A DNA stretch of 64,000 bases from Gerris lacustris (GCA_951217055.1 CATNVA010000018.1:1-64000), one strand, 5' to 3'; shown: positions 47,133 through 59,733, counted from the stretch's first letter. Made by a program: numbers and translations. The notes: generated from the sequence alone by a model not told the origin.

Positions 47133-47436
47133 TTATGTTATTTTAATTCTTTCTTTTTTTGTTTAGAGGACCCACTCACAGTGACCCAGAGTACGGGCAG
47201 TTAGATTATTCGTTACCCTGTTCAACGCGGAGTTAGATCAGAGTAGGGAGTGCCCTCTAAACGTAAAGTATACATATTTTTTAATTTTATTTATTATTTA
47301 TTCTTACTTTGGTTGACTAACCCCTTTGCGTTAAGAACAGTGTGACTCTTCTCAGAGCTGAACACCTACCTGGTCTATGATAGTTTCTACTATCATATTT
47401 ATATTTGATGCGGCTTCATTAGGGGCTGCGCGCCAC

Positions 47437-48850
47437 GAAGCTGAGAGTGATATTTAATGCTAGCATGCCCACTTCATCTGGTTTATCCCTAAATGATGTC
47501 TTAGCTGTGGGTCCTCAACTTCTAAATGATTCCGTTGAAATATTACTTCGTTTTCGTTGTTACCTTTATGCGCTCATTGGAGATGTCTCAAAGATGTATC
47601 GTCAGATAGATGTTCATGAGTCAGATAGCTATTATCAACTTATACTATGGAGAAATAAACCTACCGATCATATCCAGATGTTTCGTTTGGTTACAGTTTC
47701 ATACGGAACTGTCCCAGCTCCGTACTTGGCCATCCGTAATACTCATAAATTAGCCCGTGATGAACATGAAACCTATTCAATTGTGAGTAAAATCATTTTG
47801 AATCAATTCTATATGGACGATTTGATTTCTGGTGCTAATACTGTCCAAGATGTGTTACAGTTACAAGATCTGTCGTCAATTTTTCAAACCGCTGGCATGG
47901 AACTACGCAAGTGGTGTTCCAATTGTCCTAACTTTAAACTTGATAATGATAATGAATTTTATAGTCTATTCCATGATGATAATGTTAAAACTTAAGGAAT
48001 AGTTTGGAAACCGATAGATGATATCTTTCAATACAAAATAGACATGCCTAAGAGAGAACTCGTTACAAAGAGAATAGTTGTTTCTGATATTTGTCATTTA
48101 TTTGATCCTTTAGGCTTCTGGGTCCTACTGTGATGATGTTTAAAACTTTTATCCGGAAATTGTGGTTAGAAAAAACTGAATGGGATGAAGATTTGCCATC
48201 TCATCTGTTAGAAAATGGAAAGAATTAATGTTTCAATTACAACTTTTAAATCAGATTAAAATTCCTAGATATATATCTTCCATACCCAATCCTTCTATAT
48301 ATGAGTTACATGGCTTCTGCGATGCAAGCGAAGTAGGCTACGGAGCTTGTATATATTTGAAACGTTTTAATGATTCCTATAAATCTAGTGTTCAATTGTT
48401 ATGTTCGAAGAGTAGAGTGGCACCAACCCCCAGTCCAGTCGATCCCACGTCTGGACCTCTGTGGAGCGTTGTTGCTTAGTGAGTTGTATCATAAGGTTAA
48501 ATCTGCACTTACCAATATTGTGATATCTCGTCAATTTTTTTGGACTGATTCCATGATTGTGATCCATTAGATAAATTTAGAATCCTTTTGTTTTTGAAGG
48601 AAAACTTTTGTTAGTAATAGGGTTAGTAAACTTCAAGAAAATTAACTCAAGGATGTTCCTGGATGCACATCTCTTCTTCAGACAACCCTGCAGATTTGCT
48701 TAGTCGAGACACTCTAGAATTGAATGAGAAGTGGTGGCATGGTCCAGAATTTCTTTTATCTACCTTTGCCTATCCAAATCCCTCATCATTGTCGTTTGAT
48801 TGTTCTTCACAAATCACAGAAAAAAGCCAATTGTTTCTCTCAATGTCGTA
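47437..48850 (+). pseudogene. BEL/Pao retrotransposon pol relic (RT and RNase H-like)
   Basis: Starts in RT with KLRVIFNASMPTSSG (47437-47481) and LSLNDVLAVGPQLL. SKMYRQIDVHESD, TVSYGTVPAPYLAIR and the catalytic box QFYMDDLISG (about 47806-47835) follow. After a stop at 47993-47995 it continues in shifted frames: KPIDDIFQYKIDMPKREL, DICHLFDPLG, then ELHGFCDASEVGYGACIYL (RNase H-like), SIPRLDLCGALLLSEL and SSDNPADLLSRDTLEL. These motifs and their order are diagnostic of BEL/Pao elements. Gag, protease and integrase are not seen, and several stops and frameshifts are present. Confidence 0.85.
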
Positions 48851-49191
48851 GAAACTGATTCCAAAGATAGGTCTAAGGCTGTTAGTGATGATCCCTTAGA
48901 AAATGTAAACTTATTATAAGAAAATTTAACTTATAATTAGATTGCTAAAATCGTATATTTATTTGCATGTTTAAATAAAAACTTATTACAATTATTTCCA
49001 CTTTGTAGTTAAAACACATAACTCAAGTAGAGGGGTTATCTATTTTAAATTTATTTTGAGAGATATTTGTTAATGAGTTGTTTACTGAATCTCGTATGGA
49101 ATCTGCTTCTTCAATCTTCTATTGTGTTGTCTTAAGAAACTCAACTTTGTTGCTTTATTTAATATTCACCAAAAATTATGCAAAAGCTCTA

Positions 49192-49323
49192 AAAGTATTA
49201 ATAATAATGAACTGTAATGAAAGTATTAATAATAATGAACTGTAATGAAAGTATTAATAATAATGAACTGTAATGAAAGTATTAATAATAATGAACTGTA
49301 ATGAAAGTTTTAATAATAATGAA
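49192..49323 (+). repeat. 28-bp minisatellite, about 4.7 copies
   Basis: The unit AAAGTATTAATAATAATGAA plus CTGTAATG starts at 49192, 49220, 49248, 49276 and 49304. The last copy is partial and changes at GTTTTAATAA. Confidence 0.95.
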
Positions 49324-50390
49324 TGTTCGAGAGGTGGAGTTCAATCTGAACACCCAATTGTCATCATACTAAATTAAGAAGTGCTGGTAAGGAAGAAAGG
49401 ACCACCTCCTCAAGAACAGGAGGAAAAATAAATAAAATAAAATAAGGCTTAAATGAATTATAATTATAATTAAAAGAAAGGATAAACTGTATAAAATTAA
49501 AATGAATTATGTACTTTGATAAAATTAAGAAAGTGAACTGTATGAAAAATAAAGAATAAATATGTAAGAAGCTATTAATCCCAATGAAAGAAAAGGTATA
49601 TAAAATTTAATAATATGAAGGAAATAATTATTAAAATAAAATAAGATTGAGGAATAAATTTAATATATGTATATGATTTTACGGTGTGTAGTCCGTAGTC
49701 CGGATTCAGTATGGCAGATTAGATGGAGTATGATTGCAGATGGTGTGGTCTATGGTGGTAGCAGGTAGGGTCTTCTAAATAAGTGAAGGTGGCCAAAAGG
49801 TTGCCAGAATGTGAAAGGTGGTTGCAGTGTGCAGCTATAAAGAGTCCTCAGTGACAGGTTTAGAATATGGTTTAGCTTAGTCCCAGGTGGAAGGTTCCTT
49901 TAGACGGACTGAAAGGTGTAGCTTGTGAAATGAAGATAACACGTTTATTAATTTATTCCTTGTAAATAAAGATAAGGAAATACATTAGGTATAGATAAGA
50001 AGATAAATAAGAGAACATTATTGAAAATAAATTAAAGTAAATAATCTTTTAGATAAGGAAATGAAAGAAATAAGATAAGATAAAGAATGGCTCTCCTAAG
50101 CCCTTAACACTAACAATAACAAAGATCTTTATCTACGATTGATACGAAATATAAACATTATATCTCTGTTTAGATGCGTAGAAAGTGATTATTTACGTAC
50201 TTGTATTCATTGCGCATGCGCGTCTCATAGTTCTGAAGGATTCCGCGAAAACTGCATTTTGCATTGCTCGTGTGGTTTTACTACCCTCGCTGTCGCGTGG
50301 GTGCAGACTTCACACTCGCATGCAAAATGCTACTTTCCGCACTCGACGCGTAATGTACTATTATAGAGGCTCCTGTCTGAACAACAAACA
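49324..50390 (+). repeat. Possible LTR of the BEL/Pao element
   Basis: This 1067-bp span starts TGTTCGAGAGGTGG and ends CTGTCTGAACAACAAACA, i.e. TGTT...AACA ends as in many LTRs. Its last 200 bases are GC-richer, like an R-U5 region. It lies 3' of the BEL/Pao pol relic in the right orientation. There is no matching second LTR, and no target duplication was found. Otherwise the span holds no gene. Confidence 0.3.
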
Positions 50391-50396
50391 GTAAAT

Positions 50397-52501
50397 CAGG
50401 GCCGATTTAACTATAGGGGCACGATGGGCACGTGCCCAGAGGCGCAAGAGGTTTGAGGGCGCAACTCATAAGGTAAGAGGGGGGCAAGGGGCACTGCTAA
50501 ACATGCAAGGGCAAAAAATATGAATGGGAATATGTTTAAAATAAACATCATTTCCCTTATATATAACCTTAGCATATCAATAATTATCTTTTTACTCGAA
50601 TGTTTATAATTACGCTTAATTATTTTAAATGAATATTATTTACGGTAATATTTAATAGCAATATTAGATTATTATACTAAACATATCTGAGCGCACGGCC
50701 GTGCGTTAGGCTAAGTTTCAGTAAGCACGCAATGTATCTTTACTTGAACCAATTCCCCCGGTTTTTCTCACCCTCAATATCTCTGCTTCCTCTTACGATG
50801 GGCTTTTGAAATTTGAAACATAGATTAGGCCTAAGTAGCTTAGGACACTGTAAAAAATGTAGCCCTTAATATTCACCCATTACAACCGGGGAGAGTTTCA
50901 AAGTTTTAATTTTTGTTACTCCCTCACTCACTCATCATCAAAATTATAAGCTACTTCCAGAATAGCTAGAAACTTGAAATTCAGTACACTTGTTAATATA
51001 GCCGTGCAAATGACAAAAAGTTGAAAAAAATTAAAAATATTGGACGCAACGTTGAAGATATGTTATTATGAATTAACAGTAAGTCGTGTCGAAAAACTGA
51101 TTACACAAACAGCTACTGACTTTTAAAGATCTACAAGTTAGATCCTATGACTTTTTTCGTATCATTATCAGTTGTACCTTAGTTAGAGCCAGGTTCAATT
51201 AATATTTTTTAATTATTGGCTTTTAGGTCTATAGCATCCCTAATTATTAACCGAATTTATTATAAAAGATGGCTCAAATATCACACTAATGCTCTTTAAA
51301 TTGAGTATTTATTATTTTATAAATTCATCTTATTTGCTGAGGACATGAGAGTAAACTTTTTCCCTAGTGCCGTGTCACGTGACCACCTTTTTAAAAGTTG
51401 GTGGTTTGTGTTGCATACCATTTGAAAGGCCTCGATTTGTACTTTAAGTCAATCATTTGTTTATTTTTAAAAAAATAGTACATGTACATTTGAACCGATT
51501 GTGTTGTACACAAATCTTCCCGGTCGGGTATTGTTTTGACAATTAATCTGATGTCAGTTTTTCTTCGAGTGGGTAAAAACTCATCCTTTTCCTTACTTTT
51601 CTGAGCTTACATAATTTTTCTACATTTACAAATTTTTAATCCATCCTGTGCTTCTTAATAATCAAAGACGAAGGGGGCTAAAGTCAGCAAAATGGAGTGA
51701 TATCCGCAAAATAACCTAACCGTAAAAAGGGCCAAGTTCCAGACCCTCTCCCAAAATAGTCAGCCTATCAAAGTAATGATATCTACGTTTTGGCCTAGTC
51801 TGCTCTATTTTAGTATACGAGTATAACATCACTTCACTCCTACTTTCATGAGCAAGACTGATCGTTTCTTTTTATTGCAGTTTCTGAATGAGGCATAAAA
51901 CATCAGTATCATGTGTAATCAAATCACATATAAGAGTTAAGTGGGTAAAGGGAAGGAGAGAACTCAGAAGAAAAGGAAAAATTCAGGACCCCCTCCCAAA
52001 AAAGTCATCCTATCAAATAAGTGATATCTATATTGCGGCCAAGTTTGTTTAATGCCTCATTCAGAAACTGGCCAAGTGTTAAGCAATAAAAAGGAAACAT
52101 CAGTCTTGCTCATGAAAGTAGGAGTGAAGTGAAGTTTTGGACTAAAGAAAGAGCAGACTTGGCCACAAAGTAGATATCACTACTTTGATAGGCTGACTAT
52201 TTTGGGAGAGGGTCTGGAACTCTGCCCTTTTTTCATGGTTAGGTTTTTTGTGGATATGTATAAGTAATATTTGTTATAAATCTTTTTATTAAAAAATCTA
52301 TTTAGATTTTATGTAAAAATAACCAAACATATAAGGTTTTTTCATAGAGTCAAGCATGATTCTAACATAAAAGAAGTTCATACATCGTATGTACGGATCC
52401 TCCTTTAAGACAAGGCAAGATGATCAGTGGTGGGAGGGGGAGGGGATGGGGCGCATCGTGATGGGGTGCCCAGGGCGCAGTGAACGTCTAAAACGGGCCT
52501 G
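50397..52501. mobile_element. Non-autonomous hAT element, 2105 bp, perfect 8-bp target duplication
   Basis: The ends are CAGGGCCGATTTAAC on the left and, read from the right end inward, CAGGCCCGTTTTAGACG. CAGGGCC-type inverted ends with a GGGCAC...CCCAGGGCGC motif nearby are characteristic of hAT elements. Both sides are flanked by the identical octamer CAGTAAAT (50389-50396 and 52502-52509). There is no transposase. The interior contains an older repeat segment shared with family B (50915-51500) and a nested foldback element (51704-52253). Confidence 0.9.
51704..52253. mobile_element. Foldback/MITE-like element nested in the hAT element
   Basis: The left portion (51704-51895: AAATAACCTAACC, GACCCTCTCCCAAAATAGTC, TTTCATGAGCAAGACTGAT) recurs inverted at about 52055-52253 (ATCAGTCTTGCTCATGAAAG, GACTATTTTGGGAGAGGGTC, GGTTAGGTTTTTT). 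The centre also has a further degenerate copy of the CCCCCTCCCAAAA block near 51990. Arms of about 195 bp would form a strong hairpin. Confidence 0.75.
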
Positions 52502-52732
52502 CAGTAAATTGTATAATTAGGGGTTCAATACATTCAAAACATGTTGTGCATTTACTATTTACATTTAATATTACTCTTATATTATATAAACATTTATTAA
52601 CATAAATAAATCAGAAAAGAACCGAAAAAAAGTTTGACAGGTGGTGTCACGGTTTAAAATTCACGTAAGTTTTTTCTCCTTATTCTTATTCTATAGTTTA
52701 TATAGTATTAAAAACAGTGCTAAAAGGACAGC

Positions 52733-54060
52733 ATGAAGCCCCCTGACCCGGGAGTACATCCAGGGACCCTCTTATTTACCTATCTGACCATGGAACTGGA
52801 ATCAAAAGCAAAACAGATAAATGTCAAACAGATGTAAATACAGAGAATACTCCTAAGAGTAAGCGTCAAAGACCTAATACCCCAGTGAAGTTGGAACTAA
52901 ACCCCCCTAAAGAGGTCATTAACTTTCTCGTTGTAAAAAGACAAGATGGAGATCGTTCGATGTCCAAAATCTCACCCTTCGTTATCGAAAAGTTACTTTC
53001 GCAAGCGTGTGGTGGAGTCAAGAGTGCCAAGAAGTTACGTGACGGTTCTTTACTGGTCGAGACGTTTACTCACGACCAAGCTACGAAACTAATGACAAAT
53101 CTGCCGAGAAATATGTCACCTAAACTGTCAGTGGAACCACATAAGACATTGAATCAAGTAAAGGGTGTTATTACATGTGCCGACCTCGACGGTATTCCAG
53201 TTGAGGAAATCACAGACAATATCAAACACCAAGGAGTTATCGAAGTAAGAAGGCTCAACAAAAAGGTAAACAATGCACTCGAACCGACTAATAGTTATAT
53301 AGTAACTTTTAGCTTAACGACTTTACCGAGTAAGTTAAAAGTTGGCTACCTATCTGTCCCTGTTCGGCCCTACATTCCTCTTCCCCGAAGATGCTTCCAA
53401 TGTCACAGGTTCTCTCATGTCCAAATTTCATGTAAAACAGGTGCACTGTGCCCGGAATGTGGTGATCCGGCTCACGACAACACGCCCTGTTTGAAGCCAA
53501 AAGAGTGTATAAACTGTAAAGGACCACACTCCGCACTCGATAGGAAATGCCCCAAATGGATCCTCGAAAAGAAAATAACAGAAATAAAAGTGTTAGAGAA
53601 ACTGCCGTACATTGAAGCGAAGAAGAAGGCTGAAATTGCATGCCAATTCAATCTACCTAAATCTTTTGCTTCTCTCCTTTCGAAAGTCCTGTTAAATAAT
53701 TGTAAACATTGTCACAACATAAGTATTGCGACCCAGGACAAAGGCACACAGTGCTCCTTTGAAGAACCGAAGACAAAACAGAAAATAATTGCGACTAGTT
53801 CCACCCAATGTAAACCTGATAAGACGACTGAAACCCCTTATTCGAAAACCAAGATTGAAACTCAGATTGAAACCCCGTATTCGAAGACCACTCCCTCGAA
53901 ATTAGAGCCGATAACAATAGATACCCAAACAGAACAGGAAATTATGTGGGCGAACGACTGGGATTCAGTTGATTCCACCAGTAGCAAGGAAAAACATTCC
54001 ACTAAAAGTCCTACTAAGAAGAAAATTGAACAGTTTACAAAAAAGAAAGCTTCCAGATAG
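52733..54060 (+). pseudogene. I-like non-LTR ORF1 (gag-like, three zinc knuckles)
   Basis: The probable start is ATG 52733 (MKPPDPGVHPG), followed by a one-base frame change near 52790. From there the frame is open to TAG at 54060. The C-terminal half of the RNA-binding region has CFQCHRFSHVQISC, CPECGDPAHDNTPC and CINCKGPHSALDRKC at about 53392-53550, three CCHC-type knuckles as in gag-like ORF1 of I/Jockey/R1 elements. The tail is Lys/Thr-rich with repeated ETPYSK motifs. The product would coat element RNA. ORF2 begins 40 bases later in a different phase. Confidence 0.85.
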
Positions 54061-54099
54061 AAACATTAATCCTTAATATCATTAAATTTTTAAAACACA

Positions 54100-56704
54100 A
54101 TGAAAATTTGTACTTGGAATTGTAAAGGCTTCAGATCTAGGAGAGAAGATATTAAGTTGCTAATAAAAGAAAATAGACCTGAGGTACTTTTGATGCAAGA
54201 AACTCACTTACCCTCTGGAAATCCACTAAATCTACCGGGCTACGTAGTGTTTCGAAGAGACCCCCCACCAGGCACCTGGCAAGGAGGTTTGGCCACATGT
54301 GTGTCAGTGACAGTACCGAGCATAGAGATCAAGATCAACTCTGATATCCAAGTTCTAGCTGTGCGGATCGGTTCAACGCATCCCATCACAGTTTGCAATA
54401 TCTATCTGGACTGTACTGAAGATATAACAACAACTCGCCTTAACAACATTGTGCAACAATTGCCAGGGCCCTTCGTTATGTTGGGTGACTTTAATTCACA
54501 TAGCCTGATGTGGGGTTCTTCTAAAACAGATCCAAGAGGAGTTACAGTAGAGGCCTTTATTGATCATCAGAACCTTTGTCTCCTTAACAACGGTGAGTCA
54601 ACATACTTCGATTCTAGAACTGGTAAACTAGATGCACTAGATTTAGCCATTTGTTCCCCGTCCTTAACAAGAATAGCCGACTTTATTGCATCACAATACC
54701 CCTATGGCAGTGACCATTTCCCACTCTTTGTTTTATTACAAATGAGAAACTCCGCACCAGAACCAGAAGTTTATTGGTCTTTTAAGACTGCAGATTGGGA
54801 TGCCTACAGGGCTCATCTGATAAATACTCCCTCTTTTATTCCTAGTATAGAAAACCACGCTGAAGAATTACTCGACTACCTTATAACATCAATTACATCG
54901 GCAGCACGTGCGTCAGTACCACAGACTAAACTTAAAGGAAAACGGCAACCAGTACCTTGGTGGAACAAGGATTGTAGACTTGCTCTGACAGAACAGCGGA
55001 AAGCACTATGGCATTTCAAAAGAAACTCCACCACTGAAAATCTGATTAACTACAGAAAAGCTCGGGCACGTTGTAAGTATGTCTTTCTACAGGCAAAGCA
55101 AGCGTCCTGGAAAAGCTACGTGTCGACGATCGTTCAGGGGACAGATTCCAAAGAGATATGGAGGAAGGTAAGAATACTTTCTGGTAAAAGACAACCTACT
55201 GCCACTCCTGTGATAAAGGACGGTCCTCAAGTTATATCGGAACCCCAACAAGTATCAGAACGCCTTGCTCAACATTTTGCCCGAGTCTGTTCAACTGCGA
55301 CGTACTCTATGCACTTCCAAGATCTAAAAAGAACGATCGAGAACGAAGAATTGAGTTTTAACTCCGACAACACCGAAGACTATAACATGCCCTTCAGCAT
55401 GTGGGAGCTTGATATCGCCATAAAGACACTAAAGAATACTGCACCCGGACCAGACCAGATTCACAACTTAATGATTAAAAACTTACCATCCTCCTTTAAG
55501 CGCTACTTACTACAACTTTACAACGTACTATGGACATCAGACAGTTATCCAGATAGATGGCGACTAGCGACCATAATTCCCATCCTTAAACCAAACAAAG
55601 ACTCCACACAGACTGAATCTTACAGACCAATAGCCATGACCAACACCCTTGGAAAACTTCTAGAAAAAATTGTAAACTCTCGACTGACCTACGTACTTGA
55701 GGTAAAGAAATTTTTCTCCTCGCATCAGAACGGCTTCCGGCAGAACAGATCTACCATAGACAACATTTCAAAATTAGAAACTTACGTGAGAGACGGATTT
55801 ATTCAAGAAAAAACATCGCTAGGAGTATTCTTTGATCTTGAGAAGGCCTACGACAGAACGTGGAAACACTCAATTGTCCTTCAACTGCACCGCATGGACT
55901 TCAGAGGACACTTACTGCACTACATAAACAACTTCTTATCAAGAAGGATGTTTAATGTCAAAGTGGGAAGTTTCCTCTCAAGTTCATACGAACAGGAAAA
56001 CGGAGTGCCCCAAGGAGCTGTTCTCAGCTGCACCTTGTTCTTGCTTGCTTTCAATGATGTCGTGAATTCGCTACCACCGTGTGTCGAGCCCCTTCTATTT
56101 GTAGACGATATGACCATTCTCTTCAGATCAAAATGCTTGAAGACAGCTGAAGTTGTCATGCAGCAAGCTATAAATAGAATGAACGATTGGGCAAAGAAAA
56201 ATGGCCTACTATTTTCTGGGAATAAAACAAAATGCATAGTTTTTTCAAAGAAACGAGGGATTCCCCAGGTAAACCTTACACTATCCGGCCAAAAAATTCC
56301 TGTAGTAGAGATTATCAAATACCTCGGCCTTCAGTTTGACAGAAAGTTGACCTGGCGTCCGCACATTGAAGAAGTCCGTGCTAAGTGCCTAAGGGACCTC
56401 AACCTTCTTCGCATGCTTCAGAATCTAAAATGGGGAGCTGATCGAGCATCACTACTTCATCTCTATCGTGCCATTGTACGAAGTAAAATCGACTATGGAT
56501 GTATAGCTTATGGCTCGGCTAAAGACAAAGATCTAAGGCGCCTGGATCCAGTCCACAATACAGCTTTACGCCTCGCACTAGGAGCCTTCAAGACCAGTCC
56601 AGTAACTAGTTTATTGGTCGAAGCAAATGAACCTCCTTTGGCTCTTAGGCGTGATTTCCTACTTTTGCGGTACGGACTGAAAATTAAACGCTTTCCGGAC
56701 AACT
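54100..56704 (+). pseudogene. I-like non-LTR ORF2: endonuclease and reverse transcriptase
   Basis: Starts at ATG 54100 with KICTWNCKGFRSRREDI. Endonuclease motifs are LMQETHLPSG, VMLGDFNSHSLMWG and YPYGSDHFPLF. The linker PVPWWNKDCRLAL is shared with the 811-2000 fragment. RT shows TAPGPDQIHNLMIK, TESYRPIAMTNTLGK, GVFFDLEKAYDRTW, NGVPQGAVLSCTLF and the catalytic LLFVDDMTI (about 56093-56119, FVDD). The thumb is KYLGLQFDRKLTW. The frame is open to 56775, but homology passes to another frame near 56705, so one frameshift separates it from RNase H. Otherwise it is intact over about 870 codons. This is the longest coding region in the window. Confidence 0.9.
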
Positions 56705-57727
56705 GTGCTTCCACCTCCAGGAATTCGATTCAAGACCCTTGCCGAAGAATACGAACTTCCCTTAGATTGTACTAGAATCAGTAAATACACCGTATCTCCT
56801 ATGGCACCCTGGAGTATGAGACCCCCAAAGACACACTACCCCTCGCGACAGAAGAAAGACCAGGTCCACCCAGATCAATTCCGACAAGGCCACTTAAAGG
56901 ACGAGAACGATCACCCCTTATATTCGAACTTTTATACGGATGGCTCAAAAACTACAGAGGGAAGCGGCTGTGCTTTCTTTACATCGTCAGAATCAGGAAT
57001 GTTTTCATGCTCCAAGTGGAGTTCCGTCTTCACGATGGAACTGGAAGCCATTCTTCAAGCACTAAAATCAGCTGCCAACCAAGAAATAGAAACACTTAGC
57101 ATCTACACCGACTCTAAATCTGCTTTAATGTCTTTGGAAAAACTATATGTTCAAAATTTGACTATTACCAAAATTAGGAACTTCTTTGTGACAGGTAAAT
57201 TAAAAGTCCGATTTTGTTGGATACCTAGTCACGTAGGCATTTCTGGTAACGAGAGTGCAGATTTGCTAGTGAAACAAGCTATAAATAACGGACAGCCAGT
57301 GGAGACAGAAATCACTCCTAGGGACTTTGACCATTATGTTAGGACAAAAATCTATATAAAATGGCAACAGACTTGGACAGGCTCTACTAACAAAAAACTG
57401 AGATGTATAAAACCTCTAATAGGCAACTGGACCTCTTTATGTAGGAAAAACAGACAGGAAGAGACGGTACTTTGCAGACTGAGAATAGGACACACCAGAC
57501 TAACCCACAGTTATTTGTTTACAAGAGATAAGGAACGACCGCAATGCAGATTATGTGACGATACCTTGACTGTAGCTCATCTACTGACTGACTGCCACCG
57601 CCTAGATACACTTAGAAACTTACACAACTTACCTGACAATTTACCAGAGACCTTAGCTGACAACCAGACTACGCTCACTAGACTGATACGCTACCTACAG
57701 GACGCCGACTTCTATTGTGACATTTAA
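56705..57727 (+). pseudogene. I-like non-LTR ORF2 C-terminus: RNase H and zinc knuckle
   Basis: Continues the same polyprotein after a frameshift. RNase H motifs are NFYTDGSKTTEGSG (about 56929-56970, first catalytic Asp), FTMELEAILQAL (Glu), LSIYTDSKSALMSL (second Asp) and WIPSHVGISGNESADLLVKQ (His and final Asp). A C-terminal CRLCDDTLTVAHLLTDCH (C-x2-C-x7-H-x4-C) follows. An RNase H domain after RT places the element in the I group (I/R1/LOA superfamily). The frame ends with TAA at 57725-57727. Confidence 0.9.
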
Positions 57728-58013
57728 TTATCATACTTCTATCTTGTTTTACTTTGTAATGTTATTTTTTTATTATTTATTTTTTTTATGTATTTATTTA
57801 TTTTTATTATTTTATTTATTTATTATTTTTTTATTATTATTTTTTTATCTTTTTTTACTGCTAGTTAATTGTTTAAAGAATAGGTAATGCAGGATTGTAA
57901 TTGGTAATAGTTGTACTTATAAATTATACCATGTACTTGTAACTAACTATTGTATAGGTGCTTTAACCCAGTAGTCATGCACCTAAAACAACTAAATAAA
58001 TAAATAAATAAAT
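57728..58013 (+). other. 3' UTR and (AAAT)n tail of the I-like element
   Basis: T/A-rich 3' UTR with TGTATAGGTGCTTTAACCC and ACCTAAAACAACTAAATAAA near the end. It finishes in about six AAAT repeats at 57990-58013, taken as the 3' end of the element. Short-repeat tails are usual in I-like elements. I did not identify a target duplication. Confidence 0.75.
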
Positions 58014-58900
58014 CAGAAAAAGATGTATAAGTATTTAAATAATCTGTCAAGGTCATTTAAAGTAATTATTTGAAATATGTATTACATAATTACTCTGAGG
58101 ATTCTTTATTATTCAAGTAGAACCAATCTGACAATTCCATTTCGGATAAATTGATTTATTTAACACTTATAAATATTGTTTTATATTTAGACTTTTACTA
58201 ATTACATTGTCTGTACAAAATATTTACACATTAAACGTTATATAGCCCCCAGTGTTATTAATGATTAACTCTCTGGTATTTCTTCTTTTATTTAATTTCA
58301 AAACAATTATTAGCAATGTTTCACTCACACTATTATACATTATATTTCATTAAAATAAAGTTTATTTATTTTATAATACTCTTCTAGTTTATTGGTTAAT
58401 AAAAAAATTGTCTAGGTATTCAATGCGAGAAAAGAAGGGTAGTATTGAGTAATGACATGAATTATAGGTATGATAACTTTTCCCCTTGAAATTCTGATTA
58501 ATTTGACAGCTAATATTCTGTATATTAACTAATAAACTCCCATTCCAAAGAATTAAATCTTTGTATTTCACAAAGCAACTTAAACTGCCCCAGAGAGATT
58601 TCCTTTAGGGTTCCATAAATAGAATCCCATCTTTATTTCTAAATGCATTGAATTTAACAGTGGTAACTTTGTATCCTCAGGAATTAGTTTGCTTTGATTT
58701 GAAAATCAATTATAAAATATTGGTTTTCTAAAAAATATTAGTTACATACTTGTATTTTAATTAAAACATTTTTCCTAAAAGAGTAAGATTATTCACGTAA
58801 TTTTTACTCCCAGATTTCTTAAAATAATTGATTTTGGCTATTTTATTAATAAAAAAAATCGGTCCGAGACAACTCAGACAAACTTTCTCATATACGAGTT
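58014..58900. other. AT-rich stretch, no gene recognised
   Basis: Only short chance open frames. No repeats or RNA genes recognised. Confidence 0.3.
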
Positions 58901-59430
58901 CATAATAACTTAGCCCAGTGTTTTCTGTTTATTAGTTTTCGTGTTTTCGTAGTATATTTCATCAAAATATAGCATAAAAATAACTTCTCCTCTGCGGGAA
59001 ATTGAACCCACCCTCACTCCGTCCACGTTTAAAGCAATTTTTTCAGGAACTAGATTTTTCGTGGGAAAACGGCTTATATCATTAGATTTGTATGTAAATG
59101 GACTAGACTTTAGAATTTTTATATCAAAATTGTAGGAACCGTTTTCGAGAAATAATGTTTCTCGAGAGGTTTTGGGGGGTAGAGCCTCCAAATTTGGAGG
59201 TACAATTCATTTCTATATTTTACCTAGGGGTATGATTTTTCAAACATGTATGCGAAATTTCGTCAAAATCTGCCCAATAGTTTAGGCTCCAGGCGTCTGC
59301 ACAGACAGACATTTTGTAAAAACCACTTTTTTGGATTCAGGGGACCTCAAAACGAATAAATCTATGAAATCTCAAAATGGAATTTTGGCGCTATCACAAT
59401 ACTTTCTCTTTATATGAAAAAGTAAAAGTA
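58901..59430. repeat. Interspersed repeat with tRNA B-box remnant
   Basis: Carries TCTGCGGGAAATTGAACCCA (a B-box-like remnant), GAAATAATGTTTCTCGAGAG, then a CGTCAAAATCTGCCCAATAG / CACAGACAGACA block and ATGGAATTTTGGCGCTATCA. Such a run resembles multicopy arthropod repeats with short CAGACAGACA tracts. Borders not defined. Confidence 0.4.
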
Positions 59431-59440
59431 GCTGTTATAA

Positions 59441-59512
59441 GGGAGCAGGTTAGCTGAGTGGGCAGCGAACTCTGCACAAAGCAAGGTTTAAACCCGGACA
59501 TATCTGCCGGAT
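59441..59512 (+). repeat. tRNA-like SINE head
   Basis: A box TTAGCTGAGTGGGCAGCGAA and B box AAGGTTTAAACCCGG lie about 30 nt apart, with a following GCCGGATCCCC. The acceptor stem does not close well. A tRNA-derived SINE or pseudogene is likely. Confidence 0.5.
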
Positions 59513-59644
59513 CCCCATCTTAACTAATCCTAACCTAACAGATGGTGTTGATGAGCACGTAAATCAAGGAGCAAAACATTTCTATGGGACATTTCTAAAC
59601 ATATAATATTTTGTGGGTAGCGAGGATCAGTCAGAAGTAGAATA

Positions 59645-59712
59645 AACAGGTCAAGAGTGTGCTAGCCAGCACACAGCGAGGGTCCGTAGGCAACCCTGTA
59701 TAGTGTTTAACT
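59645..59712 (-). repeat. Inverted copy of the palindrome centre
   Basis: Reverse complement of 61377-61438 with few changes (both contain GCACACAGCGAGGGTCCGTA or its complement). It lies immediately outside the left end of the 2.28-kb inverted-repeat element. Confidence 0.75.
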
Positions 59713-59733
59713 GTAAAGTGTATAAACAGTGTT

